Positions 27,901 through 39,900 of a stretch of DNA of 64,000 nucleotides are shown piece by piece (within the stretch, counting starts at the first letter, position 1; each line of letters starts with the position of its first letter). A program made the translations under genes and the position numbers. The notes beneath the pieces were generated by a model. That model made no database searches, was not told the DNA's origin, and saw only the letters and a program-made list of their open reading frames with translations. The DNA is from Cyprinodon diabolis. Taxonomy: Eukaryota; Chordata; Actinopteri; Cyprinodontiformes; Cyprinodontidae. The stretch is from positions 2,695,206 through 2,759,205 of the forward strand of contig CM060080.1 of the NCBI GenBank assembly GCA_030533445.1, written 5' to 3'.

Positions 27901-30900
27901 NNNNNNNNNNNNNNNNNNNNNNNNNNNNNNNNNNNNNNNNNNNNNNNNNNNNNNNNNNNNNNNNNNNNNNNNNNNNNNNNNNNNNNNNNNNNNNNNNNNN
28001 NNNNNNNNNNNNNNNNNNNNNNNNNNNNNNNNNNNNNNNNNNNNNNNNNNNNNNNNNNNNNNNNNNNNNNNNNNNNNNNNNNNNNNNNNNNNNNNNNNNN
28101 NNNNNNNNNNNNNNNNNNNNNNNNNNNNNNNNNNNNNNNNNNNNNNNNNNNNNNNNNNNNNNNNNNNNNNNNNNNNNNNNNNNNNNNNNNNNNNNNNNNN
28201 NNNNNNNNNNNNNNNNNNNNNNNNNNNNNNNNNNNNNNNNNNNNNNNNNNNNNNNNNNNNNNNNNNNNNNNNNNNNNNNNNNNNNNNNNNNNNNNNNNNN
28301 NNNNNNNNNNNNNNNNNNNNNNNNNNNNNNNNNNNNNNNNNNNNNNTTGATCGACTGGAGAAGGGAGAAGCTGTTGAAAATGTGGATGAATTCTTTACAC
28401 AGCTTACCAAGCAGGAGCAGGTAAGCTAACCAATCAAGTGGAAAAACAAGCCCCATTTTGAAAATTCAAATGCTTATATGTTTCATCCAAGTTATGATAT
28501 AGAAAAGAATTCATAGAACTTTGCCCTTTTTGCAACCTTTGAAAAATACTGTATGAGGACTTCTAATATAGCAACTTAGCTGTGTTTGATCTCTCTCCTT
28601 TAATCATGTGTAAGACCCCAGAGTTCCAGGCTGACGTGAGGGATCGCATCATGAACAGGACCTACATGATCATCAGTCCCTCTTTCCAATTGTTCACTGC
28701 TGTGGACTTTAAAGCTTGGTTCCAAGTCAAACTGGTCCCTGTCCTTGCAAGTTTCACTCCAGAAATGCTCCGAGGTGTAACTACCGGCATGAACTGCACA
28801 AACTATCGTATCATGTGAGTTGCATTTGAAGAACAACCAAGACTTGAATTCTCAAAAAAATAAAGAGTACTCTTAAGGAACGGTGTCTGAAGGATTTGTG
28901 CCAATCTTTGCAGTGTGAGAGGAATGGGGAAAGTTGTCACTGCCATACCTCAGCAAAGACTACAGGCGACGGTTGATGTTTTACTGAAATACCTAAAAGA
29001 CTCTGCTGATGTCATCAACCAAAAAGGTAGGGCCGTCTTCAATACTCTGGTCACTTTGCCATAGCTTTGTAGAATGCAAAAAAAGCCTTAAAGGGGTTAT
29101 TGAAAAAAAACCAGACGCATTTGAAGAAAACAATTGTTCAAATATGCGTACATGTTCCTCAGTTTGCAGACAAGGAATCGAGAGTGATGCCCAATGGATT
29201 GAAGAAAACCTGGGTCCATTTAGTCAATACGCAACATATTCTGAGCTGAAGTTCTTCAACCTGTCTCAGGTGAGTGAACAATCCTACTCCAGATGTTTGT
29301 CAAAAGCAACAGCAAAATTTCTACTTTGCGGCAGGTACACACACTGGCTGCTGTGACAAGCGGAATAGAAAAGAAATTAACATGTTCTTTTTCATTCTGT
29401 CATCAGGCAGCGCTTGTGGATGTTCTTTCCCCTGCTCAGAAAGCTGAGCTACTGACAGATCCAGAAAGTGGTGCTTTGGAAGATGCCTCGCTTGTGAGGG
29501 AGGTCCTTACAAACCTGACAGAGTCCGGGGATACAGAGCAGCTTAGTCAGTTTTTCCAAGGTTTCACAACGTCCCTGCAGAAGGTAAATGCCAAAGTCAA
29601 ATTTCACCATTTCTCCCAAAGTATCTCCTTTTAAAATATCTTTGAAAGTAAATGCCATATAACTCCTGCTTTGGACTTATGCTGTGTGTTTCAAAGAGGT
29701 CAATTGTAAACTAAAAAATGTATGTTTGGAATGGCTGTCGCTAAATGTTGGCCAAGAAATCTTTTGTCCTGGTTGTCATAAAACCTGAGTCTGAAGCTTT
29801 GCCACAGACCTTGCTGATCGTCTCTAGGATTTTATAAGAACCCTTGCTAAGCTACAAATGGGATTCTTTGCTTTGCAGAGAAACACTACCTTCATCCAAA
29901 ATCCAGCTGTACGAGAGACCATCTTAAACCTGACTTTGAACAGCCTCGCTCCAACATTAGACTCCTTTGAAGCAGGAGACTACAAGCTGTGGTTCCAAGT
30001 CTATTTGCTCCCTGTAACAGCAAGCCTCCGCCCTGAGAGCCTGCGGGTGATACCTACCAACATCAGCTGTGAATCCTACAAAGCTATGTAAGACATCAGC
30101 CTTAAGATAATAATTTGAATCTTCAGTTTTAATCCACAAACAAACCCAGGTTCCCTATCTGTCCCAATAATACCTTTTTTTTCATTCTTCTCAGTGTCAC
30201 GGGTCTAAGAGAAAGCCTAAAATTCCTTCCACTGCCCATATCAATGAATGTGAGATCAAGCTTGGAATTCCTACAGAAGACCTTCCCAGGTATGCATTGA
30301 GAAGACTTTGCTGACATCTTTCCTCAGAAAAGCCTAGTACCACTGATGGCTTAAAATGCACATTGATACTATATCTGAATTCAATTGTCTTTTCAACAGG
30401 CTGTGCAAAACGTGATTCCTTGACGGTAAGCCCAAGTTCAAAGCTGTATTTCACAGAATACACACCCTACGTCAGTTTCATTTCACAGACTAGATGGTGG
30501 CACATTACTTTTATAAGACAAGTGATGCCCAGATTGAATTATGTTGAGTGGTATTTGACACTAATCTCATGATTGTTGTTTGTTTGTCCACAGTGCAAAG
30601 AGACACATGTTGATGGTAAGTCTGCTGAATATCACTGGTTTATAAATTGAGAAGATAAAAAAAACGAATTACTCAAAAACCCTTATCTGATTCACAAATT
30701 TTACTGTTTTTCATAGAAATGCTCATCTGCTCTGGAGTGAACAGGTGAGAGGAGGACTGTGTTATCTGATACAAATATATCAAGTAAGTTTACAAAATGT
30801 AACCAAGGCTGAAATGCTTTATCACTGTTTTGCACAGCACTCAACTCCAGCAAACACTGCAAGATGACAATTCCACTTCAGGTGTATGCAATTTTACCAT

Positions 30901-33900
30901 CATTGAACATGCCTGTACCACGGTAAGATGTTCATGTGCTAGCAGTAAATTCAAGGCAACATTTTGCCCTGGCTGTACTATATATTGGTAAAACCTCAGA
31001 AACTCAAAGCTTGCTTCATTTCTTCTTTAGCCATCACAACTCACAGCAGGCAACTTGGCCAGTCTCCTGAAATGCTCTGTAGAGAGCAACATGCCAGATA
31101 AGGTGGAAGTTTGGCAGCTTCTTTTCCAAAAAACTTCTCCCGTGCTCCGCCAGGCTCTGGGCATGTTCGCCACCATGGTATATCCAGTGGGATCATTTCA
31201 GAATACTATTGCCTTTTTAGTGTCATCTCTACATCCAACCAATTTTTTGCTCAATTTTTAGGCCCCCAACACCGTGAACTCTGCCTATTCCAATTCTCTT
31301 GATGCTCTGGGAGAGGTGGTGGTCAAAAACTTTACTCAGGATCAACTGAAGAGTGAGGATGCAATTAGAAGGGGCTTTCAGTTTGAGCTCCGTCCGTTCC
31401 TGGCCTCTCCATCAACAAATTTCCTCTCCTGCCTTGGCACATACAACTTCAGTTGCCAGACATATCAGATTGTGTAAGTACACGCAAGACATTTTGCAAG
31501 ATCATGCACAATATCTACAAGAAATTTGTAAATTCCTTTGATGTTGAAATCCTTTGCCCAAATTTTTAGCATTGAGGCATTCAGCAACCAAAGCCACCTG
31601 ATGGACGACGACAGGAAGCGACTAGTCTTAACCCACTTCATCAAACCGTTCCTCTCCAGAAAAGATTTGCCAGGTAAAGACAAGCTCTCAGGTCATACAT
31701 GGTAAACAACTGATTGCAATCCATTAAAACGAGAAAGTGCTCTGACCTCCTGGTATTTTTGCAGACCCGGGCTGTGTGTCATCTGCCAATGGTAGTCAGC
31801 TCTGGCTACAGACCAATCTTGGAATTTTCTCTGATTTTGCAAGCATAGAGGATTTGCAAGCCCTTAACCCCAACTTCTCCAGCGTGAGTAGCTAGCGGCT
31901 TTGACTGGTTTTGTAAGGGCTCAAGACTTTTCTGCCCTGAAGTGTTACAAGAACTTCTACCTGAATCCTTTTCCTGTACTTTTGCAGGAGCAGGTCCTGT
32001 CAGAACTGTCTCCCTCCCAAGTAGCACAGTTACTGCAGAGCTCAGACATCAGAAATGACACAAAGTTAATCGATCGAGTCTTTGATCGACTGGAGAAGGG
32101 AGAAGCTGTTGAAAATGTGGATGAATTCTTTACACAGCTTACCAAGCAGGAGCAGGTAAGCTAACCAATCAAGTGGAAAAAAAAGCCCCATTTTGAAAAT
32201 TCAAATGCTTATGTTTCATCCAAGTTATGATATAGAAAAGAATTCATAGAACTTTGCCCTTTTTGTAACCTTTGAAAAATACTGTATGAGGACTTCTAAT
32301 ATAGCAACTTAGCGGTGTTTGATCTCTCTCGTTTAATCATGTGTAAGGCCCCAGAGTTCCAAGCTGACGTGAGGGATCGCATCATGAACAGGACCTACAT
32401 GATCATCAGTCCCTCTTTCCAATTGTTCACTGCTGTGGACTTTAAAGCTTGGTTCCAAGTCAAACTGGTCCCTGTCCTTGCAAGTTTCACTCCAGAAATG
32501 CTCCGAGGTGTAACTACCGGCATGAATTGCACAAACTATCGTATCATGTGAGTTGCATTTTAAGAACAACCAAGACTTGAATTCTCAAAAAAATAAAGAG
32601 TACTCTTAAGGAACAGTGTCTGAAAGATTTTTGCCAATCCTTGCAGTGTGAGAGGAATGGGGAAAGTTGTCACTGCCATACCTCAGCAAAGACTACAGGC
32701 GACGGTTGATGTTTTACTGAAATACCTAAAAGACTCTGCTGATGTCATCAACCAAAAAGGTAGGGCCGTCTTCAATACTCTGGTCACTTTGCCATAGCTT
32801 TGTAGAATGCAAAAAAAGCCTTAAAAGGGTTATTGGAAAAAAAATCAGACGCATTTGAAGAAAAAAAATGTTCAAATATGCGTACATGTTCCTCAGTTTG
32901 CAGACAAGGAATCGAGAGTGATGCCCAATGGATTGAAGAAAACCTGGGTCCATTTAGTCAATACGCAACATATTCTGAGCTGAAGTTCTTCAACCTGTCT
33001 CAGGTGAGTGAACAATCCTACTCCAGATGTTTGTCAAAAGCAACAGCAAAATCTCTACTTTGTGGCAGGTACACACACTGGCTGCTGTGACAAGCGGAAT
33101 AGAAAAGAAATTAACATGTTCTTTTTCATTCTGTCATCAGGCAGTTCTTGTGGATGTTCTTTCCCCTGCTCAGAAAGCTGAGCTACTGACAGATCCAGAA
33201 AGTGGTGCTTTGGAAGATGCCTCGCTTGTGAGGGAGGTCCTTACAAACCTGACAGAGTCCGGGGATACAGAGCAGCTTAGTCAGTTTTTCCAAGGTTTCA
33301 CAACGTCCCTGCAGAAGGTAAATGCCAAAGTCAAATTTCACCATTTCTCCCAAAGTATCTCCTTTTGAAATATCTTTGAAAGTAAATGCCATATAACTCC
33401 TGCTTTGGACTTATGCTGTGTGTTTCAAAGAGGTCAATTGTAAACTAAAAAATGTATGTTTGGAATGGCTGTCGCTAAATGTTGGCCAAGAAATCTTTTG
33501 TCCTGGTTGTCATAAAACCTGAGTCTGAAGCTTTGCCACAGACCTTGCTGATCGTCTCTAGGATTTTATAAGAACCCTTGCTGAGCTACAAATGGGATTC
33601 TTTGCTTTGCAGAGAAACACTACCTTCATCCAAAATCCAGCTGTAAGAGAGACCATCTTAAACCTGACTTTGAACAGCCTCACTCCAACATTAGACTCCT
33701 TTGAAGCAGGAGACTACAAGCTGTGGTTCCAAGTCTATTTGCTCCCTGTAACAGCAAGCCTCCGCCCTGAGAGCCTGCGGGTGATACCTACCAACATCAG
33801 CTGTGAATCCTACAAAGCTATGTAAGACATCAGCCTTAAGATAATAATTTGAATCTTCAGTTTTAATCCACAAACAAACCCTGGTTCCCTATCTGTCCAA

Positions 33901-36900
33901 ATAATACCTTTTTTTTTCATTCTTCTCAGTGTCACGGGTCTAAGAGAAAGCCTAAAATTCCTTCCACTGCCCATATCAATGAATGTGAGATCAAGCTTGG
34001 AATTCCTACAGAAGACCTTCCCAGGTATGCATTGAGAAGACTTTGCTGACATCTTTCCTCAGAAAAGCCTAGTACCACTGATGGCTTAAAATGCACATTG
34101 ATACTATATCTGAATTCAATTGTCTTTTCAACAGGCTGTGCAAAACGTGATTCCTTGACGGTAAGCCCAAGTTCAAAGCTGTATTTCACAGAATACACAC
34201 GCTACGTCAGTTTCATTTCACAGACTAGATGGTGGCACATTACTTTTATAAGACAAGTGATGCCCAGATTGAATTATGTTGAGTGGTATTTGACACTAAT
34301 CTCATGATTGTTGTTTGTTTGTCCACAGTGCAAAGAGACACATGTTGATGGTAAGTCTGCTGAATATCACTGGTTTATAAATTGAGAAGATAAAAAAAAC
34401 CGAATTACTCAAAAACCCTTATCTGATTCACAAATTTTACTGTTTTTCATAGAAATGCTCATCTGCTCTGGAGTGAACAGGTGAGAGGAGGACTGTGTTA
34501 TCTGATACAAATATATCAAGTAAGTTTACAAAATGTAACCAGGCTGAAATGCTTTATCACTGTTTTGCACAGCACTCAACTCCAGCAAACACTGCAAGAT
34601 GACAATTCCACTTCAGGTGTATGCAATTTTACCATCATTGAACATGCCTGTACCACGGTAAGATGTTCATGTGCTAGCTGTAAATCCAAGGCAACATTTT
34701 GCCCTGGCTGTACTATATATTGGTAAAACCTCAGAAACTCAAAGCTTGCTTCATTTCTTCTTTAGCCATCACAACTCACAGCAGGCAACTTGGCCAGTCT
34801 CCTGAAATGCTCTGTAGAGAGCAACATGCCAGATAAGGTGGAAGTTTGGCAGCTTCTTTTCCAAAAAACTTCTCCCGTGCTCCGCCAGGCTCTGGGCATG
34901 TTCGCCACCATGGTATATCCAGTGGGATCATTTCAGAATACTATTGCCTTTTTAGTGTCATCTCTACATCCAACCAATTTTTTGCTCAATTTTTAGGCCC
35001 CCAACACCATGAACTCTGCCTATTCCAATTCTCTTGATGCTCTGGGAGAGGTGGTGGTCAAAAACTTTACTCAGGATCAACTGAAGAGTGAGGATGCAAT
35101 TAGAAGGGGCTTTCAGTTTGAGCTCCGTCCGTTCCTGGCCTCTCCATCAACAAATTTCCTCTCCTGCCTTGGCACATACAACTTCAGTTGCCAGACATAT
35201 CAGATTGTGTAAGTACACGCAAGACATTTTGCAAGATCATGCACAATATCTACAAGAAATTTGTAAATTCCTTTGATGTTGAAATCCTTTGCCCAAATTT
35301 TTAGCATTGAGGCATTCAGCAACCAAAGCCACCTGATGGACGACGACAGGAAGCTACTAGTCTTAACCCACTTCATCAAACCGTTCCTCTCCAGAAAAGA
35401 TTTGCCAGGTAAAGACAAGCTCTCAGGTCATACATGGTAAACAACTGATTGCAATCCATTAAAACGAGAAAGTGCTCTGACCTCCTGGTATTTTTGCAGA
35501 CCCAGGCTGTGTGTCATCTGCCAATGGTAGTCAGCTCTGGCTACAGACCAATCTTGGAATTTTCTCTGATTTTGCAAGCATAGAGGATTTGCAAGCCCTT
35601 AACCCCAACTTCTCCAGCGTGAGTAGCTAGCGGCTTTGACTGGTTTTGTAAGGGCTCAAGACTTTTCTGCCCTGAAGTGTTACAAGAACTTCTACCTGAA
35701 TCCTTTTCCTGTACTTTTGCAGGAGCAGGTCCTGTCAGAACTGTCTCCCTCCCAAGTAGCACAGTTACTGCAGAGCTCAGACATCAGAAATGACACAAAG
35801 TTAATCGATCGAGTCTTTGATCGACTGGAGAAGGGAGAAGCTGTTGAAAATGTGGATGAATTCTTTACACAGCTTACCAAGCAGGAGCAGGTAAGCTAAC
35901 CAATCAAGTGGAAAAACAAGCCCCATTTTGAAAATTCAAATGCTTATGTTTCATCCAAGTTATGATATAGAAAAGAATTCATAGAACTTTGCCCTTTTTG
36001 TAACCTTTGAAAAATACTGTATGAGGACTTCTAATATAGCAACTTAGCGGTGTTTGATCTCTCTCCTTTAATCATGTGTAAGGCCCCAGAGTTCCAAGCT
36101 GACGTGAGGGATCGCATCATGAACAGGACCTACATGATCATCAGTCCCTCTTTCCAATTGTTCACTGCTGTGGACTTTAAAGCTTGGTTCCAAGTCAAAC
36201 TGGTCCCTGTCCTTGCAAGTTTCACTCCAGAAATGCTCCGAGGTGTAACTACCGGCATGAATTGCACAAACAATCGTATCATGTGAGTTGCATTTGAAGA
36301 ACAACCAAGACTTGAATTCTCAAAAAAATAAAGAGTACTCTTAAGGAACAGTGTCTGAAAGATTTGTGCCAATCTTTGCAGTGTGAGAGGAATGGGGAAA
36401 GTTGTCACTGCCATACCTCAGCAAAGACTACAGGCGACGGTTGATGTTTTACTGAAATACCTAAAAGACTCTGCTGATGTCATCAACCAAAAAGGTAGGG
36501 CCGTCTTCAATACTCTGGTCACTTTGCCATAGCTTTGTAGAATGCAAAAAAAGCCTTAAAGGGGTTATTGGAAAAAAAATCAGACGCATTTGAAGAAAAA
36601 AAATGTTCAAATATGCGTACATGTTCCTCAGTTTGCAGACAAGGAATCGAGAGTGATGCCCAATGGATTGAAGAAAACCTGGGTCCATTTAGTCAATACG
36701 CAACATATTCTGAGCTGAAGTTCTTCAACCTGTCTCAGGTGAGTGAACAATCCTACTCCAGATGTTTGTCAAAAGCAACAGCAAAATCTCTACTTTGCGG
36801 CAGGTACACACACTGGCTGCTGTGACAAGCGGAGTATAGAAATTAACATGTTCTTTTTCATTCTGTCATCAGGCAGTTCTTGTGGATGTTCTTTCCCCTG

Positions 36901-39900
36901 CTCAGAAAGCTGAGCTACTGACAGATCCAGAAAGTGGTGCTTTGGAAGATGCCTCGCTTGTGAGGGAGGTCCTTACAAACCTGACAGAGTCCGGGGATAC
37001 AGAGCAGCTTAGTCAGTTTTTCCAAGGTTTCACAACGTCCCTGCAGAAGGTAAATGCCAAAGTCAAATTTCACCATTTCTCCCAAAGTATCTCCTTTTGA
37101 AATATCTTTGAAAGTAAATGCCATATAACTCCTGCTTTGGACTTATGCTGTGTGTTTCAAAGAGGTCAATTGTAAACTAAAAAATGTATGTTTGGAATGG
37201 CTGTCGCTAAATGTTGGCCAAGAAATCTTTTGTCCTGGTTGTCATAAAACCTGAGTCTGAAGCTTTGCCACAGACCTTGCTGATCGTCTCTAGGATTTTA
37301 TAAGAACCCTTGCTGAGCTACAAATGGGATTCTTTGCTTTGCAGAGAAACACTACCTTCATCCAAAATCCAGCTGTAAGAGAGACCATCTTAAACCTGAC
37401 TTTGAACAGCCTCGCTCCAACATTAGACTCCTTTGAAGCAGGAGACTACAAGCTGTGGTTCCAAGTCTATTTGCTCCCTGTAACAGCAAGCCTCCGCCCT
37501 GAGAGCCTGCGGGTGATACCTACCAACATCAGCTGTGAATCCTACAAAGCTATGTAAGACATCAGCCTTAAGATAATAATTTGAATCTTCAGTTTTAATC
37601 CACAAACAAACCCTGGTTCCCTATCTGTCCAAATAATACCTTTTTTTTCATTCTTCTCAGTGTCACGGGTCTAAGAGAAAGCCTAAAATTCCTTCCACTG
37701 CCCATATCAATGAATGTGAGATCAAGCTTGGAATTCCTACAGAAGACCTTCCCAGGTATGCATTGAGAAGACTTTGCTGACATCTTTCCTCAGAAAAGCC
37801 TAGTACCGCTGATGGCTTAAAATGCACATTGATACTATATCTGAATTCAATTGTCTTTTCAACAGGCTGTGCAAAACGTGATTCCTTGACGGTAAGCCCA
37901 AGTTCAAAGCTGTATTTCACAGAATACACACCCTACGTCAGTTTCATTTCACAGACTAGATGGTGGCACATTACTTTTATAAGACAAGTGATGCCCAGAT
38001 TGAATTATGTTGAGTGGTATTTGACACTAATCTCATGATTGTTGTTTGTTTGTCCACAGTGCAAAGAGACACATGTTGATGGTAAGTCTGCTGAATATCA
38101 CTGGTTTATAAATTGAGAGGGAAAAAAAAACGAATTACTCAAAAACCCTTATCTGATTCACAATTGTTATTGTTTTTCATAGAAATGCTCATCTGCTCTG
38201 GAGTGAACAGGTGAGAGGAGGACTGTGTTATCTGATACAAATATATCAAGTAAGTTTACAAAATGTAACCAGGCTGAAATGCTTTATCACTGTTTTGCAC
38301 AGCACTCAACTCCAGCAAACACTGCAAGATGACAATTCCACTTCAGGTGTATGCAATTTTACCATCATTGAACATGCCTGTACCACGGTAAGATGTTCAT
38401 GTGCTAGCAGTAAATCCAAGGCAACATTTTGCCCTGGCTGTATTATATATTGGTAAAACCTCAGAAACTCAAAGCTTGCTTCATTTCTTCTTTAGCCATC
38501 ACAACTCACAGCAGGCAACTTGGCCAGTCTCCTGAAATGCTCTGTAGAGAGCAACATGCCTGATAAGGTGGAAGTTTGGCAGCTTCTTTTCCAAAAAACT
38601 TCTCCCGTGCTCCGCAAGGCTCTGGGCATGTTTGCCACCATGGTATATCCAGTGGGATCATTTCAGAATACTATTGCCTTTTTAGTGTCATCTCTACATC
38701 CAACCAATTTTTGCTCAATTTTTAGGCCCCCAACACCATGAACTCTGCCTATTCCAATTCTCTTGATGCTCTGGGAGAGGTGGTGGTCAAAAACTTTACT
38801 CAGGATCAACTGAAGAGTGAGGATGCAATTAGAAGGGGCTTTCAGTTTGAGCTCCGTCCGTTCCTGGCCTCTCCATCAACAAATTTCCTCTCCTGCCTTG
38901 GCACATACAACTTCAGTTGCCAGACATATCAGATTGTGTAAGTACACGCAAGACATTTTGCATGATCATGCACAATATCTACAAGAAATTTGTAAATTCC
39001 TTTTATGTTGAAATCCTTTGCCCAAATTTTTAGCATTGAGGCATTCAGCAACCAAAGCCACCTGATGGACGACGACAGGAAGCGACTAGTCTTAACCCAC
39101 TTCATCAAACCGTTCCTCTCCAGAAAAGATTTGCCAGGTAAAGACAAGCTCTCAGGTCATACATGGTAAACAACTGATTGCAATCCATTAAAACGAGAAA
39201 GTGCCCTGACCTCCTGTTATTTTTGCAGACCCAGGCTGTGTGTCATCTGCCAATGGTAGTCAGCTCTGGCTACAGACCAATCTTGGAATTTTCTCTGATT
39301 TTGCAAGCATAGAGGATTTGCAAGCCCTTAACCCCAACTTCTCCAGCGTGAGTAGCTAGCGGCTTTGACTGGTTTTGTAAGGGCTCAAGACTTTTCTGCC
39401 CTGAAGTGTTACAAGAACTTCTACCTGAATCCTTTTCCTGTACTTTTGCAGGAGCAGGTCCTGTCAGAACTGTCTCCCTCCCAAGTAGCACAGTTACTGC
39501 AGAGCTCAGACATCAGAAATGACACAAAGTTAATCGATCGAGTCTTTGATCGACTGGAGAAGGGAGAAGCTGTTGAAAATGTGGATGAATTCTTTACACA
39601 GCTTACCAAGCAGGAGCAGGTAAGCTAACCAATCAAGTGGAAAAACAAGCCCCATTTTGAAAATTCAAATGCTTATGTTTCATCCAAGTTATGATATAGA
39701 AAAGAATTCATAGAACTTTGCCCTTTTTGCAACCTTTGAAAAATACTGTATGAGGACCTCTAATATAGCAACTTAGCGGTGTTTGATCTCTCTCATTTAA
39801 TCATGTGTAAGGCCCCAGAGTTCCAAGCTGACGTGAGGGATCGCATCATGAACAGGACCTACATGATCATCAGTCCCTCTTTCCAATTGTTCACTGCTGT

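Noticed and set aside
27776..28456. Open frames of 192-226 codons spanning the second gap
   Set aside because: Same artefact: most of the translated residues are undetermined.
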